Source: Chryseobacterium senegalense | GTDB lineage: Bacteria > Bacteroidota > Bacteroidia > Flavobacteriales > Weeksellaceae | Length of the DNA: 64,000 nucleotides | NCBI GenBank assembly: GCA_001403755.1 | Contig: CYUH01000013.1 | Span: 274,177-338,176 of the forward strand | Direction: 5' to 3' | In this document: piece after piece, positions 52,832 to 64,000 of the stretch | Layout of the letters: each line of letters opens with the position of its first letter | Position numbering within the stretch: the stretch's first letter is position 1 | Translations under genes and position numbers: made by a program | Notes under the pieces: model-generated | The model's input: only the letters and a program-made list of their open reading frames with translations | Told to the model about the DNA's origin: nothing | The model's database searches: none

Positions 52832-55054
52832 TTAATTTCCAGTTCTGTTTTTAATGTCGCTTGCTGCACCTTCAATGTTTCTCGCCTTCTTAATTTTCTG
52901 GTTTCCAAAATTATAGGTAATCGCCAAAGTCGCTCTTCTCGAATCTTGATATTGGTCGATAGAATTGAATTTTCCGCTTGCCTGAACATCATTAATAATG
53001 ATTTTGTTGGTTTTCAAAACGTCCCTTAAATCAAGAGAAAAAGTCCAGTCGTTCCAGATTTTTTTTACATTCAAATCCAGTTGTTGAAGTGGACTCAAAG
53101 TTCCCAAATCAATTTTATTTTTTCCGAGATAGAAATAATTCACCCCCAAAAACCAGTCTTTTTTAGAAGAAAGTCGAATCGTATTCTGTGCCTGGAAAAA
53201 TGGTGTCACCAAACTTCCATCCACCACATAAGGATCGAAAATTTCGTGAGTGATTGGATCCATATTTACGCTTCCTTTATAGGTGTTGACTTGTATTCCA
53301 ATGGTGTAATTCACATTCCAGATTTGTTTGAAAAACTGTTTGTTCATTCCCAAATTTGCGCTGAAATTATTTTCGGTCCCATAATTTGTACGGATATATC
53401 GCAACTCGCTAACTCCGTTTACCGTTCGCTGCAGCGGAACTTGAGTCGTTGCATCTTTGGTGTAAGAATTCGATAGTTGCAAAAAATACGAATTGCTGAA
53501 CATATACATCAACTCTTGATTAAATACAGACGAAGCTTTCATAAAAGGATTATTCTGTACATAATTCACTTTGGTCAAATAAATTCTTTCGGGATTGATT
53601 TCCCAAAAACTTGGTCTCTTCATTCGACTTGTAAAAGAGTATGAAAGCGAATTTTTGTCATTGATATTGTAATTCAAACTTAAAGTCGGAAGAAAGTTTT
53701 GGTTTTTTCTTTTCACATCAATCGCGGTTCCGAGAATTTGCCCGTAACTGTCGGTAAATTCCATTCTCGCCCCGATTTTTGTAGAAAATTTCTCACCAAA
53801 ATTTTTGTCCACATTCACATAAACTCCCGAAATTTTTTCATCATAAACAAAGTGGTTGCTTTGATGGATGTCTTTCACATAGTTTCCAGTGGTTAAATCC
53901 AAATTTTCAAGATAAGTGTCGTTATCTGTTTTTGTCTTGTTGAAATTTCCACCCGCGCCTAAAGTGAAACTTTTAAAAACCTTTGTAAAATCAGCCGTTC
54001 CCGAAAAATTATCGATATCCTGTGGAATTCTTTGATTGAATTTTCCTTCCAAACCTGTGATGAGATTTTGAGAATCTGTAATATTGGTAACGCTTTTGTT
54101 ATTTTCGGTTTGATTGTATTTCAAATAGGCGGCGTTCAAGTTTAACTTGCTTCCCTTCTCGCCAAACTTTACTTCGTAATTCAAATTGAAATTATTATTC
54201 AAATGATGAGAATCCATGAAGTTTTGAGTTCTGTTATAATGCGTTTGCCAAATATTGTTGTTATCCAGGAATTTAATGGTGTTAAAAAAATTGCTTTGCG
54301 TATCCTTATTCTCGCTGTACCAAGTGTTGTAAGAAAGTCCCACGGTTTGTTTTTCAGAAATATCGTAATCAATATTCAGGTAACCACCTAAATCGAAAGT
54401 TCCATTTTTCACGTAACCTACCGAATTATTGCTGCTTTTCGAATCTCCGTTACTCATGTCATATTGCTGATTTCGGATTTGGTTTCTGGAGTTCAAATTG
54501 GAACTGATCGCCCATTTATTTTTTCTAAAATTCAAACTTGCAGAAGCGGATTGACTGTTGTCGATTCCCTGATAATTGGTCATTCGAAGATTTCCGTTGG
54601 TTCCGTCGGTCATTTTTTTCTTCAACACGATATTGATGATTCCGTCCGAACTTTCTACATTAAATTCACTTCCCGGAAGTGTGATAACTTCTATTTTTTG
54701 GATGTTTTCAGCGGGAGTGTTTTTCAAAAGAGCTTCGATTGCATCGGCGTTCATCTGGGTTCTCTTTCCGTTGATGTAAATTACGGCGTTGCTTTTCCCG
54801 GCGATTTTCAAGGTTTTGTCGTCGGTTGAAGAAACCAAGGGCGTTTCTTTAAGCAAGTTAAAGGCAGTATTTCCTTTTGCAACAGGCGATGCAGCGACAT
54901 CAAAAACCAATCGGTCTGCTTTTTTTTGAAACACTTTTTTGGAAACAACGACTTCCTGAATGTCTTTTGTTTTAGCTGAATCCTTTTTTGGTTTTTCTTG
55001 AGCAAAAGCAACAAATCCTGAAAGAAGTGAAAGTGCAATGATTAATTTTTTCAT
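52832..55054 (-). CDS. TonB-dependent-type outer membrane beta-barrel protein
   Basis: 740 residues. Signal peptide (LIIALSLLSGFVAFAQ). A plug-like region about 30-150 (QEVVVSKKVFQKKADRLVFD, AVIYINGKRTQMNADAIEALL, IEVITLPGSEFNVESSDGIINIVLKKK) is followed by a barrel of many aromatic-rich strands. It ends in ...RRATLAITYNFGNQKIKKAR, the pattern of the flavobacterial 'outer membrane beta-barrel family' (OMP_b-brl_3). There is no carboxypeptidase-like domain before the plug. Substrate unknown; no partner SusD gene. It is preceded by a long, structured leader. Confidence 0.88.
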   Translation of the reverse strand: MKKLIIALSLLSGFVAFAQEKPKKDSAKTKDIQEVVVSKKVFQKKADRLVFDVAASPVAKGNTAFNLLKETPLVSSTDDKTLKIAGKSNAVIYINGKRTQMNADAIEALLKNTPAENIQKIEVITLPGSEFNVESSDGIINIVLKKKMTDGTNGNLRMTNYQGIDNSQSASASLNFRKNKWAISSNLNSRNQIRNQQYDMSNGDSKSSNNSVGYVKNGTFDLGGYLNIDYDISEKQTVGLSYNTWYSENKDTQSNFFNTIKFLDNNNIWQTHYNRTQNFMDSHHLNNNFNLNYEVKFGEKGSKLNLNAAYLKYNQTENNKSVTNITDSQNLITGLEGKFNQRIPQDIDNFSGTADFTKVFKSFTLGAGGNFNKTKTDNDTYLENLDLTTGNYVKDIHQSNHFVYDEKISGVYVNVDKNFGEKFSTKIGARMEFTDSYGQILGTAIDVKRKNQNFLPTLSLNYNINDKNSLSYSFTSRMKRPSFWEINPERIYLTKVNYVQNNPFMKASSVFNQELMYMFSNSYFLQLSNSYTKDATTQVPLQRTVNGVSELRYIRTNYGTENNFSANLGMNKQFFKQIWNVNYTIGIQVNTYKGSVNMDPITHEIFDPYVVDGSLVTPFFQAQNTIRLSSKKDWFLGVNYFYLGKNKIDLGTLSPLQQLDLNVKKIWNDWTFSLDLRDVLKTNKIIINDVQASGKFNSIDQYQDSRRATLAITYNFGNQKIKKARNIEGAASDIKNRTGN

Positions 55055-55240
55055 GGTTTTAAGTTTAGGAAAAAAGAAAGAGAAGGAAGTTTTTGGTGAT
55101 TAGTTTTAAAGCTATTAGTTTCGGTTATGAGTTTACTTCCTTCTTTTCTTTTTGCTTATTAGTTTTTTTGTTACAAGTTTTTCGGTTATCAGTTTTACAT
55201 TGCAAAGATATGTTATTATTTTAGTATTATGCAATACAAA
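55055..55240 (-). promoter_or_regulatory. Promoter and structured leader of the beta-barrel gene
   Basis: On the minus strand TTG (55234-55232), 21 nt, TATCTTTG (55210-55203), then a leader of about 140 nt. It contains two copies of TTCGGTTAT[GC]AGTTT (plus strand, 55120 and 55181 regions) and complementary arms GAAAAGAAGGAAGT (55148-55135) and ACTTCCTTCTCTTTC (55090-55076), which enclose 44 nt and are followed by a T run just before the ATG. This looks like a terminator-type attenuator. The region from 55241 to 55460 shows no gene. Confidence 0.55.
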
Positions 55241-55460
55241 GTAGTAAATAAATTTTAATTTATCATCTAATCAACTGATAATCAACAATAAAAATTTTAC
55301 AAAATTTTTTTAGATTCAATTAATTAGACAACTGAAACTTGAAAAATGTTACAGGTGAAAGATTGAAAAAGTGAATTTCTTCGAGTGAATATTGTTCGCC
55401 GTCAATTTTTCTGTGACGAATTTAGTAGTGGAACAAATCAAATTTACTGCTCCAGATGAT

Positions 55461-55802
55461 TTAATCTTCCCGATCAAATCTCGCATACTTTTTTTCAATC
55501 CAAATTGTGGCAAAAGGGAAAAATGCAGAAATCAGGGCAAAGACGAAATCCTCATCGTCCCATTTATAAATTTTTCTAGCGGGAAGAATCAGCAAAAGGT
55601 ACAGCGTGAAAAACAACCCATGGATATTACCGATGGTAGCAATATAAATAATGGGCAACAAACCATCCGGGTCATAACGAATCCAAATCATCGCGGAAAA
55701 TAAAAATGCCCAGGAAATGGCTTCAAGTTTGCAAACTTGATGGAACCATTTCGTGATTTTCTCCTCACCATGTTTTTCTAAAAGTTTATCTACCATTTCC
55801 AT
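55461..55802 (-). CDS. DUF3817 integral membrane protein
   Basis: 113 residues with three membrane helices (CKLEAISWAFLFSAMIWI, LPIIYIATIGNIHGLFFTLYLLLIL, FVFALISAFFPFATIWIEK). The glycine-His pair in NIHGLFF and the C-terminal FPFATIW are typical of DUF3817. Function unknown. It lies between the beta-barrel gene and nadD on the same strand. Confidence 0.82.
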   Translation of the reverse strand: MEMVDKLLEKHGEEKITKWFHQVCKLEAISWAFLFSAMIWIRYDPDGLLPIIYIATIGNIHGLFFTLYLLLILPARKIYKWDDEDFVFALISAFFPFATIWIEKKYARFDRED

Positions 55803-55849
55803 TTTTTTCTTTCAAGTTCCATGTTGATGACGGTTTGCTACAACTGCCA

Positions 55850-55886
55850 ATTACTTATTGCTCATTACTTATTGCTCATTACTTAT
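55850..55886. repeat. Tandem 14-nt repeat at the 3' end of nadD
   Basis: ATTACTTATTGCTC occurs twice (55850-55863, 55864-55877), followed by a partial third copy that forms the nadD stop region. Confidence 0.85.
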
Positions 55887-56463
55887 AAAAAGAAGAGCCA
55901 TCCAAATATTCAAAAACTTCAGGTGGCAGCATCGGTCGTACATTTTTTCCAAGCTTGATCATCTCCCGAATTTCTGTAGCGGAAAGTTCTATTACAGGTG
56001 CTTTGATTAAATGAATGTTTTCATGCTGTAAGTATTCGTGGTCTTTTTTCTCGCCTTCAAAAACTCTCGGATAAACGATGATCTGATGATTTTTAATTAA
56101 AGTTTCCGAGTTTTTCCATTTTGCAAGTCCGTCCAAATTGTCTTCACCCATAATTAAAGCAAAGGAATTGTCGGGATATTTTTCATGAAGGTAAGTTAAA
56201 GTATCAATCGTGTAACTTGGTTTTGGTAAGGAAAACTCTACGTTTGAAGCCCGCATTTTCGGATAGTTTTTCACGGCGAGTTGCACCATGTCTAAACGGT
56301 TGTGGTCTTTCAGCAAAGATTTTTTGTCTTTAAATGGATTTTGCGGACTTACCACAAACCAGAGTTCTTCCATATCCGAGTTTTCCAGGATATAGTTTGC
56401 CAGAATCAAATGCCCAATGTGAATGGGGTTGAAACTGCCGAAAAAAAGACCAACTTTCTTCAT
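55879..56463 (-). CDS. nadD: Nicotinate-nucleotide adenylyltransferase
   Basis: 194 residues from the ATG at 56463 (MKKVGLFFGSFNPIHIGHLIL); the frame extends to 56487 but the MKK start places the nucleotide-binding strand correctly. It carries GSFNPIHIGH with the HxGH motif, ALIMGEDNLDGLAKW (about 100-114) and the C-terminal IELSATEIREM equivalent of ISSTxIR. It adenylates nicotinate mononucleotide, following PncB in NAD synthesis. Its stop lies in the tandem repeat. Confidence 0.95.
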   Translation of the reverse strand: MKKVGLFFGSFNPIHIGHLILANYILENSDMEELWFVVSPQNPFKDKKSLLKDHNRLDMVQLAVKNYPKMRASNVEFSLPKPSYTIDTLTYLHEKYPDNSFALIMGEDNLDGLAKWKNSETLIKNHQIIVYPRVFEGEKKDHEYLQHENIHLIKAPVIELSATEIREMIKLGKNVRPMLPPEVFEYLDGSSFYK

Positions 56464-56587
56464 ATATTTTGAAACACTAACTTTCATTGAGTAAAATCAA
56501 TGGAAATTCTTTAATTTGTACCAATAAAATTACAGTCTGCAAGATAATAAACTTACCTTAATTCTGTTGAATTGTTACTGACTGCTT

Positions 56588-58192
56588 TTGAAAAAAATCC
56601 TCTACATATTCACCATGTTTTTATGTGTATTTCTGAATGCGCAGCAAAAAGAATTTTGGTTGAATGATGTTCAAAACGGTAAAAGAATTTTGGCTAAAGA
56701 TTCTGTTTCGGCAGTGAAGTTTCTGGATTCGCTTTCCCAAAACAATTATTATTTAATTCAGTTGAAGGACGTAAAAAAGGAAGGCAGCCACACTGAAATC
56801 TTTTTCGACAAGGGAAAAAACTTCAATGAAGCACAGGTAAAAATTTCCGATGATATAGAAAAAAACACCAAACTCAATAAGGAGTTCTTTACCAGAAATT
56901 TAGACTCCTTAAAAAAGTCAATCAGCGAAAAGTACCGAAATCAAGGGTTTTCCTTCAACAGAGTAAAGTCAAAATATCTTGGAATGAAAAAAGGGATTCC
57001 ACAGGTTGAAGTTTCTGTGATTCCTGGAAATCAACGAAAAATTGATGCTTTCGTTTTCAGAGGTTATGAAAAATTGCCAAAACGTTTCGTGAGGAATTTG
57101 GAAAAAGAATTCCAAGGAAAAGTTTATGAAGACAAAAATTTGATGCAGATTAACCAGTCGCTGCAAAACCATCCGTTTGTACTTTTAGAAAAGCCGCCAC
57201 AAACTTTGTTTACGAAAGATTCAACGCAGATTTTCCTTTTTACCCAAAAGAAAAAGTCCAACTCTTTCGACGGGATTTTAGGTTTCGGGAACGACAAAAC
57301 CGACAAATTTACCTTTAATGGAAGTTTGAATGTGAATTTCAGAAATATGTTCAACAGTTTTGAGAGCATCAATATTTTTTGGCAAAGAAATCCGGACAAA
57401 GGTCAAACTTTCGACTTGAAAACCGATATTCCTTATCTTTTTGGTTCCAATGTGGGAACGAATATCAATCTTAACATTTATCGCCAAGATTCAACATTTG
57501 CTAATGTTAGATTTCTCCCTAGTTTCTACTTGCATGCGAGCAATAGACAAAAAATAGGAATTCGAGGTACTTTTGAAACATCAGTAGTGCTGGATTCTCT
57601 ATTCACGCAAGCCAGAGATTTTAGCAAAAAAGGAATTGGATTTTGGTATGAATTTAATGAGCCTACGGATGTGGAATTATTTCTTTACAAAACTAGAATT
57701 CGCGCTGAGGCGGATTACATTTCCACTAATTACTCAAAAGAAAACTTCAATGTTAACCAAAACAATTTATATTTTTTTGGCGAAAGAAATTTCTACATTT
57801 CAGGAAATAATTATCTTAACTTAAAAGCCGAGACCGCATTAATCAACTCGAAAACTGAATTGGTAACGAACGAATTGCTGCGATTTGCCGGCTGGAATTC
57901 CTTTAGAGGATTCAATGAGAATGCACTATTGGCAGATTTTTACTACTACGGAAGTGCGGAATACCGATATCTCATCGGAAGCCAAGCATTCTTTGATATA
58001 TTTGCACAATATGGACAGTTGCACAACAAAAATTTATCACTGAAACCTAAGCTTTATAGCTTCGGAATTGGTTTTAATTTCTTTCTGCCGATTGGCTTAA
58101 TGTCGTTCCAAATTTCAAACGGTAATGAATTTGGAAACACCGTGAAATTTGGTGATACTAAAATTCATTGGGGAATTTTAAGTAAGTTTTAA
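56588..58192 (+). CDS. Omp85-like outer membrane protein (BamA/TamA superfamily)
   Basis: 534 residues. Signal peptide (YIFTMFLCVFLNAQ). About 25-215 contain POTRA-like repeats (KKSISEKYRNQGFSFNRVKSKY, KIDAFVFRGYEKLPKRFVRN). About 220-534 form a 16-stranded-type barrel containing FAGWNSFRGFNENALL (about 436-451), the conserved RGF loop of Omp85 proteins, and the C-terminus ends in Phe (WGILSKF). Shorter than BamA, closer to TamA/TplA. Probably helps insert or secrete outer membrane proteins. The frame begins at TTG 56588; no ATG precedes the signal peptide. Confidence 0.85.
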   Translation: MKKILYIFTMFLCVFLNAQQKEFWLNDVQNGKRILAKDSVSAVKFLDSLSQNNYYLIQLKDVKKEGSHTEIFFDKGKNFNEAQVKISDDIEKNTKLNKEFFTRNLDSLKKSISEKYRNQGFSFNRVKSKYLGMKKGIPQVEVSVIPGNQRKIDAFVFRGYEKLPKRFVRNLEKEFQGKVYEDKNLMQINQSLQNHPFVLLEKPPQTLFTKDSTQIFLFTQKKKSNSFDGILGFGNDKTDKFTFNGSLNVNFRNMFNSFESINIFWQRNPDKGQTFDLKTDIPYLFGSNVGTNINLNIYRQDSTFANVRFLPSFYLHASNRQKIGIRGTFETSVVLDSLFTQARDFSKKGIGFWYEFNEPTDVELFLYKTRIRAEADYISTNYSKENFNVNQNNLYFFGERNFYISGNNYLNLKAETALINSKTELVTNELLRFAGWNSFRGFNENALLADFYYYGSAEYRYLIGSQAFFDIFAQYGQLHNKNLSLKPKLYSFGIGFNFFLPIGLMSFQISNGNEFGNTVKFGDTKIHWGILSKF

Positions 58193-58391
58193 TTGAAAGC
58201 CTAATTTGGATAAACTTAGCTAGATGATTATTACTAAAATGAGAATTGAGGTAAAAGCAGTGGACCAAATTAGTTTTTTAATAAAATTTCTTGCATCACA
58301 GACTATAAATATACTCTAGTCGCCAAATTAAAAAAGAAAACACTCTAAACTAATACCTTCTATTACTTCCTTAAATTATCCGTTTTTACGC

Positions 58392-58427
58392 ATAAAAAAA
58401 GCTCAATCAAAAAAATGATTGAGCTTT
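58392..58427 (-). terminator. Terminator of the rRNA operon
   Basis: AAAGCTCAATCA (58398-58409) pairs with TGATTGAGCTTT (58416-58427) and is followed on the minus strand by seven Ts. The 58193-58391 stretch beyond it, up to the Omp85-like gene, holds nothing recognisable. Confidence 0.92.
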
Positions 58428-58436
58428 AAAAAAAAC

Positions 58437-58539
<103 letters not shown>

Positions 58540-58682
58540 TAAAGGCTTTATTAGCGTTAGGCAGTAAGCTATAAGCTGTAAGCGATTGCTTAGCGTATAG
58601 CATAAAGCCTATGGCTTTATATCGATAAAAACTTTCACAAAGAGTAAACCTTTGATGCACTTACAGAGCGCCTTATTAGGCT
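58540..58682 (-). other. 23S-5S spacer
   Basis: About 143 nt, containing related words GTAAGCTATAAGCTGTAAGC and GCGTATAGCATAAAGCC. No gene. Confidence 0.6.
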
Positions 58683-61443
<2,761 letters not shown>

Positions 61444-61649
61444 TCCTAATATTTAAATTAGTTCAGTATTTTTTGTAAGGTATTACTACCTTACGATATT
61501 TTTGTAAACTCCGCACTCGTAAGTGCTCGGTTTTCTCTTTGTGATGTTCTTACCGTTAATGTCAATGATCTTATGTCTTATTAGTCCCCTGATGAACAGA
61601 TATTGTTTTTGGCTCTATCCGTAACTTTTAAATCAGTTCACTAATACTG
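61444..61649 (-). other. Spacer between tRNA-Ala and 23S
   Basis: 206 nt, AT-rich, probably carrying pre-23S processing sequences. No gene is recognised. Confidence 0.5.
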
Positions 61650-61723
61650 TGGAGAATAAGGGAGTCGAACCCTTGACCTCCTGCGTGCAAGGCAGGCGCT
61701 CTAGCCAGCTGAGCTAATTCCCC
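61650..61723 (-). tRNA. tRNA-Ala (anticodon TGC)
   Basis: 74 nt: acceptor GGGGAAT with ATTCTCC (G3-T70), anticodon loop in CCTGCC-TTGCACG-CAGG with TGC, T arm AAGGGTTCGACTCCCTT. No CCA encoded (CAG follows). The usual second tRNA of the rRNA spacer. Confidence 0.97.
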
Positions 61724-61813
61724 CTCTAGTAGACTTTGAGAACCGAGAGCCTAGATTCAAGACTTAAACCGTCTTGGTTCTTGGTTCTGGCATCTCCCAA
61801 TCTGTTTAATTAG

Positions 61814-61887
61814 TAGTCTCGGGCAGGCTCGAACTGCCGACCTCTACATTATCAGTGTAGCGCTCTAACCAGCTGAGCTACGAGACT
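61814..61887 (-). tRNA. tRNA-Ile (anticodon GAT)
   Basis: 74 nt: acceptor AGTCTCG with CGAGACT, anticodon arm CTACA-CTGATAA-TGTAG with GAT, T arm GGCAGTTCGAGCCTGCC. No CCA encoded (CTA follows). Confidence 0.97.
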
Positions 61888-62095
61888 GTCTTTTTAGACT
61901 TTTAGATTCAAGATGCTAGATACAAGACTTTTCTTGTCTTGATTCTTGCCTCCTGGCTCTTGTATCTCTTCCCTGTACTAATTTCTAGTGGGTGTATTTT
62001 TAAATACCAACCAAAGTAAAAAAACTAAAGCATCTTTTGAGTAAGTGCTTGTGATACTTTATGTATCTTGTTTGTTTATCGTCTAAAGACGCTCT
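61888..62095 (-). other. 16S to tRNA-Ile spacer with repeated phrases
   Basis: 208 nt. It has self-complementary segments such as AGATACAAGAC / GTCTTG and CTCTTGTATCT, similar to words in the tRNA-Ile/tRNA-Ala gap (61741-61800: GTCTTGGTTCTTGGTTCTGG). These could be processing stems or invasive intergenic repeats. Confidence 0.5.
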
Positions 62096-63615
<1,520 letters not shown>

Positions 63616-63758
63616 TGTTTGTCTGACTCACTCAAAAATAATTGACGCTTTAGTTTTTCCTTACTTTTTTGGTTGTTATTGTATTTTCAATGATCTCTCT
63701 TCTTCCGCTTGTATCTCAGTGAACTTTTTCTATCGTTTCATCCCCTGATTTGCGTGTG

Positions 63759-63790
63759 CAAAAGTATAAACTATTTTTTAATTGACCAAA
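63759..63790 (-). promoter_or_regulatory. rRNA operon promoter P2
   Basis: On the minus strand TTTG (63790-63787), 20 nt, TACTTTTG (63766-63759): a perfect Bacteroidota promoter. The leader to the 16S 5' end is about 140 nt. Confidence 0.85.
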
Positions 63791-63907
63791 TGTTTCTTGA
63801 AAAATTTTTAAAACTTTTTTTCGTAAGCCTTATAAATTCTCATTCCTATTTAATTCAATCTAATCCCTACTTCGCTCCCCTATAACAAATCTCTCTGTTT
63901 GGGTTTG

Positions 63908-63938
63908 CAAAGATACCAACTTTTTCTCCCATTCCAAA
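63908..63938 (-). promoter_or_regulatory. rRNA operon promoter P1
   Basis: On the minus strand TTTG (63938-63935), 19 nt, TATCTTTG (63915-63908). Together with P2 it gives two tandem consensus promoters. No gene is visible between 63939 and the window end. Confidence 0.82.
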
Positions 63939-64000
63939 TTTTTCCTAACCTATTTTAACAAAGAATCCACAACTTGCTGTATATCTGGGAGAAAAAATTA

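Noticed and set aside
53081..54829. Several plus-strand frames of 60-131 codons opposite the outer membrane beta-barrel gene
   Set aside because: They are antisense to a clear 740-residue protein and have no family features.
55392..55703. Plus-strand frame of 103 codons opposite the DUF3817 gene
   Set aside because: Antisense to a recognisable membrane protein; composition is not protein-like.

Overview
The window is a chromosomal segment of a Bacteroidota bacterium, most likely a flavobacterium of the Weeksellaceae (Chryseobacterium/Kaistella-like). The evidence is the low GC content, promoters of the Bacteroidota type (TTTG, about 19-20 nt, TAnnTTTG), a type IX secretion C-terminal sorting domain, TonB-dependent and Omp85-like outer membrane proteins, an OmpA protein with thrombospondin type 3 repeats, and a 16S rRNA 3' end lacking the canonical CCTCC anti-Shine-Dalgarno. 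Almost all of the window is coding. No prophage, CRISPR array, transposase or plasmid gene was found.

Layout. 1-6.1 kb: a truncated polytopic membrane protein, a secreted leucine-rich-repeat protein, pncB, rmuC and a SpoU-type RNA methyltransferase. 6.1-16 kb: an alanine-rich repeat lipoprotein, a two-gene membrane/lipoprotein unit behind a palindromic promoter, a folate ligase, trhO, a GlmU-like protein, rpmE2, a beta-helix lipoprotein, a MazG-like pyrophosphohydrolase, aroA and a short-chain dehydrogenase. 15.7-24.8 kb: a minus-strand methionine regulon headed by a SAM-I riboswitch: metX, a ThrA-derived homoserine dehydrogenase without its kinase, metZ, a two-gene methionine synthase split by a 23S-intervening-sequence-type four-helix gene, and metF. 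24.9-37 kb: housekeeping genes (glycosidase, OsmC, YebC, OmpA, SmpB, an asymmetric ABC-F ATPase, RecJ, AroQ). 37.1-44.1 kb: two tRNA-Glu genes around rpsT, then an amidase, LptD, RidA and DegP.

44.4-52.7 kb is the most interesting part: a tightly packed nine-gene plus-strand run. Two guanidino-group hydrolases (DDAH-like and CtlX-like) precede an apparent membrane aminopropyl-transfer module. The module comprises a class 1b S-adenosylmethionine decarboxylase with all catalytic residues, a DUF4178 zinc-ribbon membrane protein, a 64-residue membrane protein, DUF350, a spermidine-synthase domain fused to an N-terminal membrane domain, a Tat-targeted FAD oxidoreductase, and a polytopic protein with histidines in or near its membrane segments. 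I infer a pathway in which decarboxylated SAM made in the cytoplasm feeds aminopropylation at the membrane, with a periplasmic oxidation step. The product is unknown.

52.8-58.2 kb holds a TonB-dependent-type outer membrane protein with a structured leader, a DUF3817 protein, nadD and an Omp85-like protein. 58.4-63.9 kb is a complete minus-strand rRNA operon (16S, tRNA-Ile, tRNA-Ala, 23S, 5S) with two tandem consensus promoters and a strong terminator. Several genes appear to start with TTG. No computation or database search was run; all family assignments are from reading the translated sequences.
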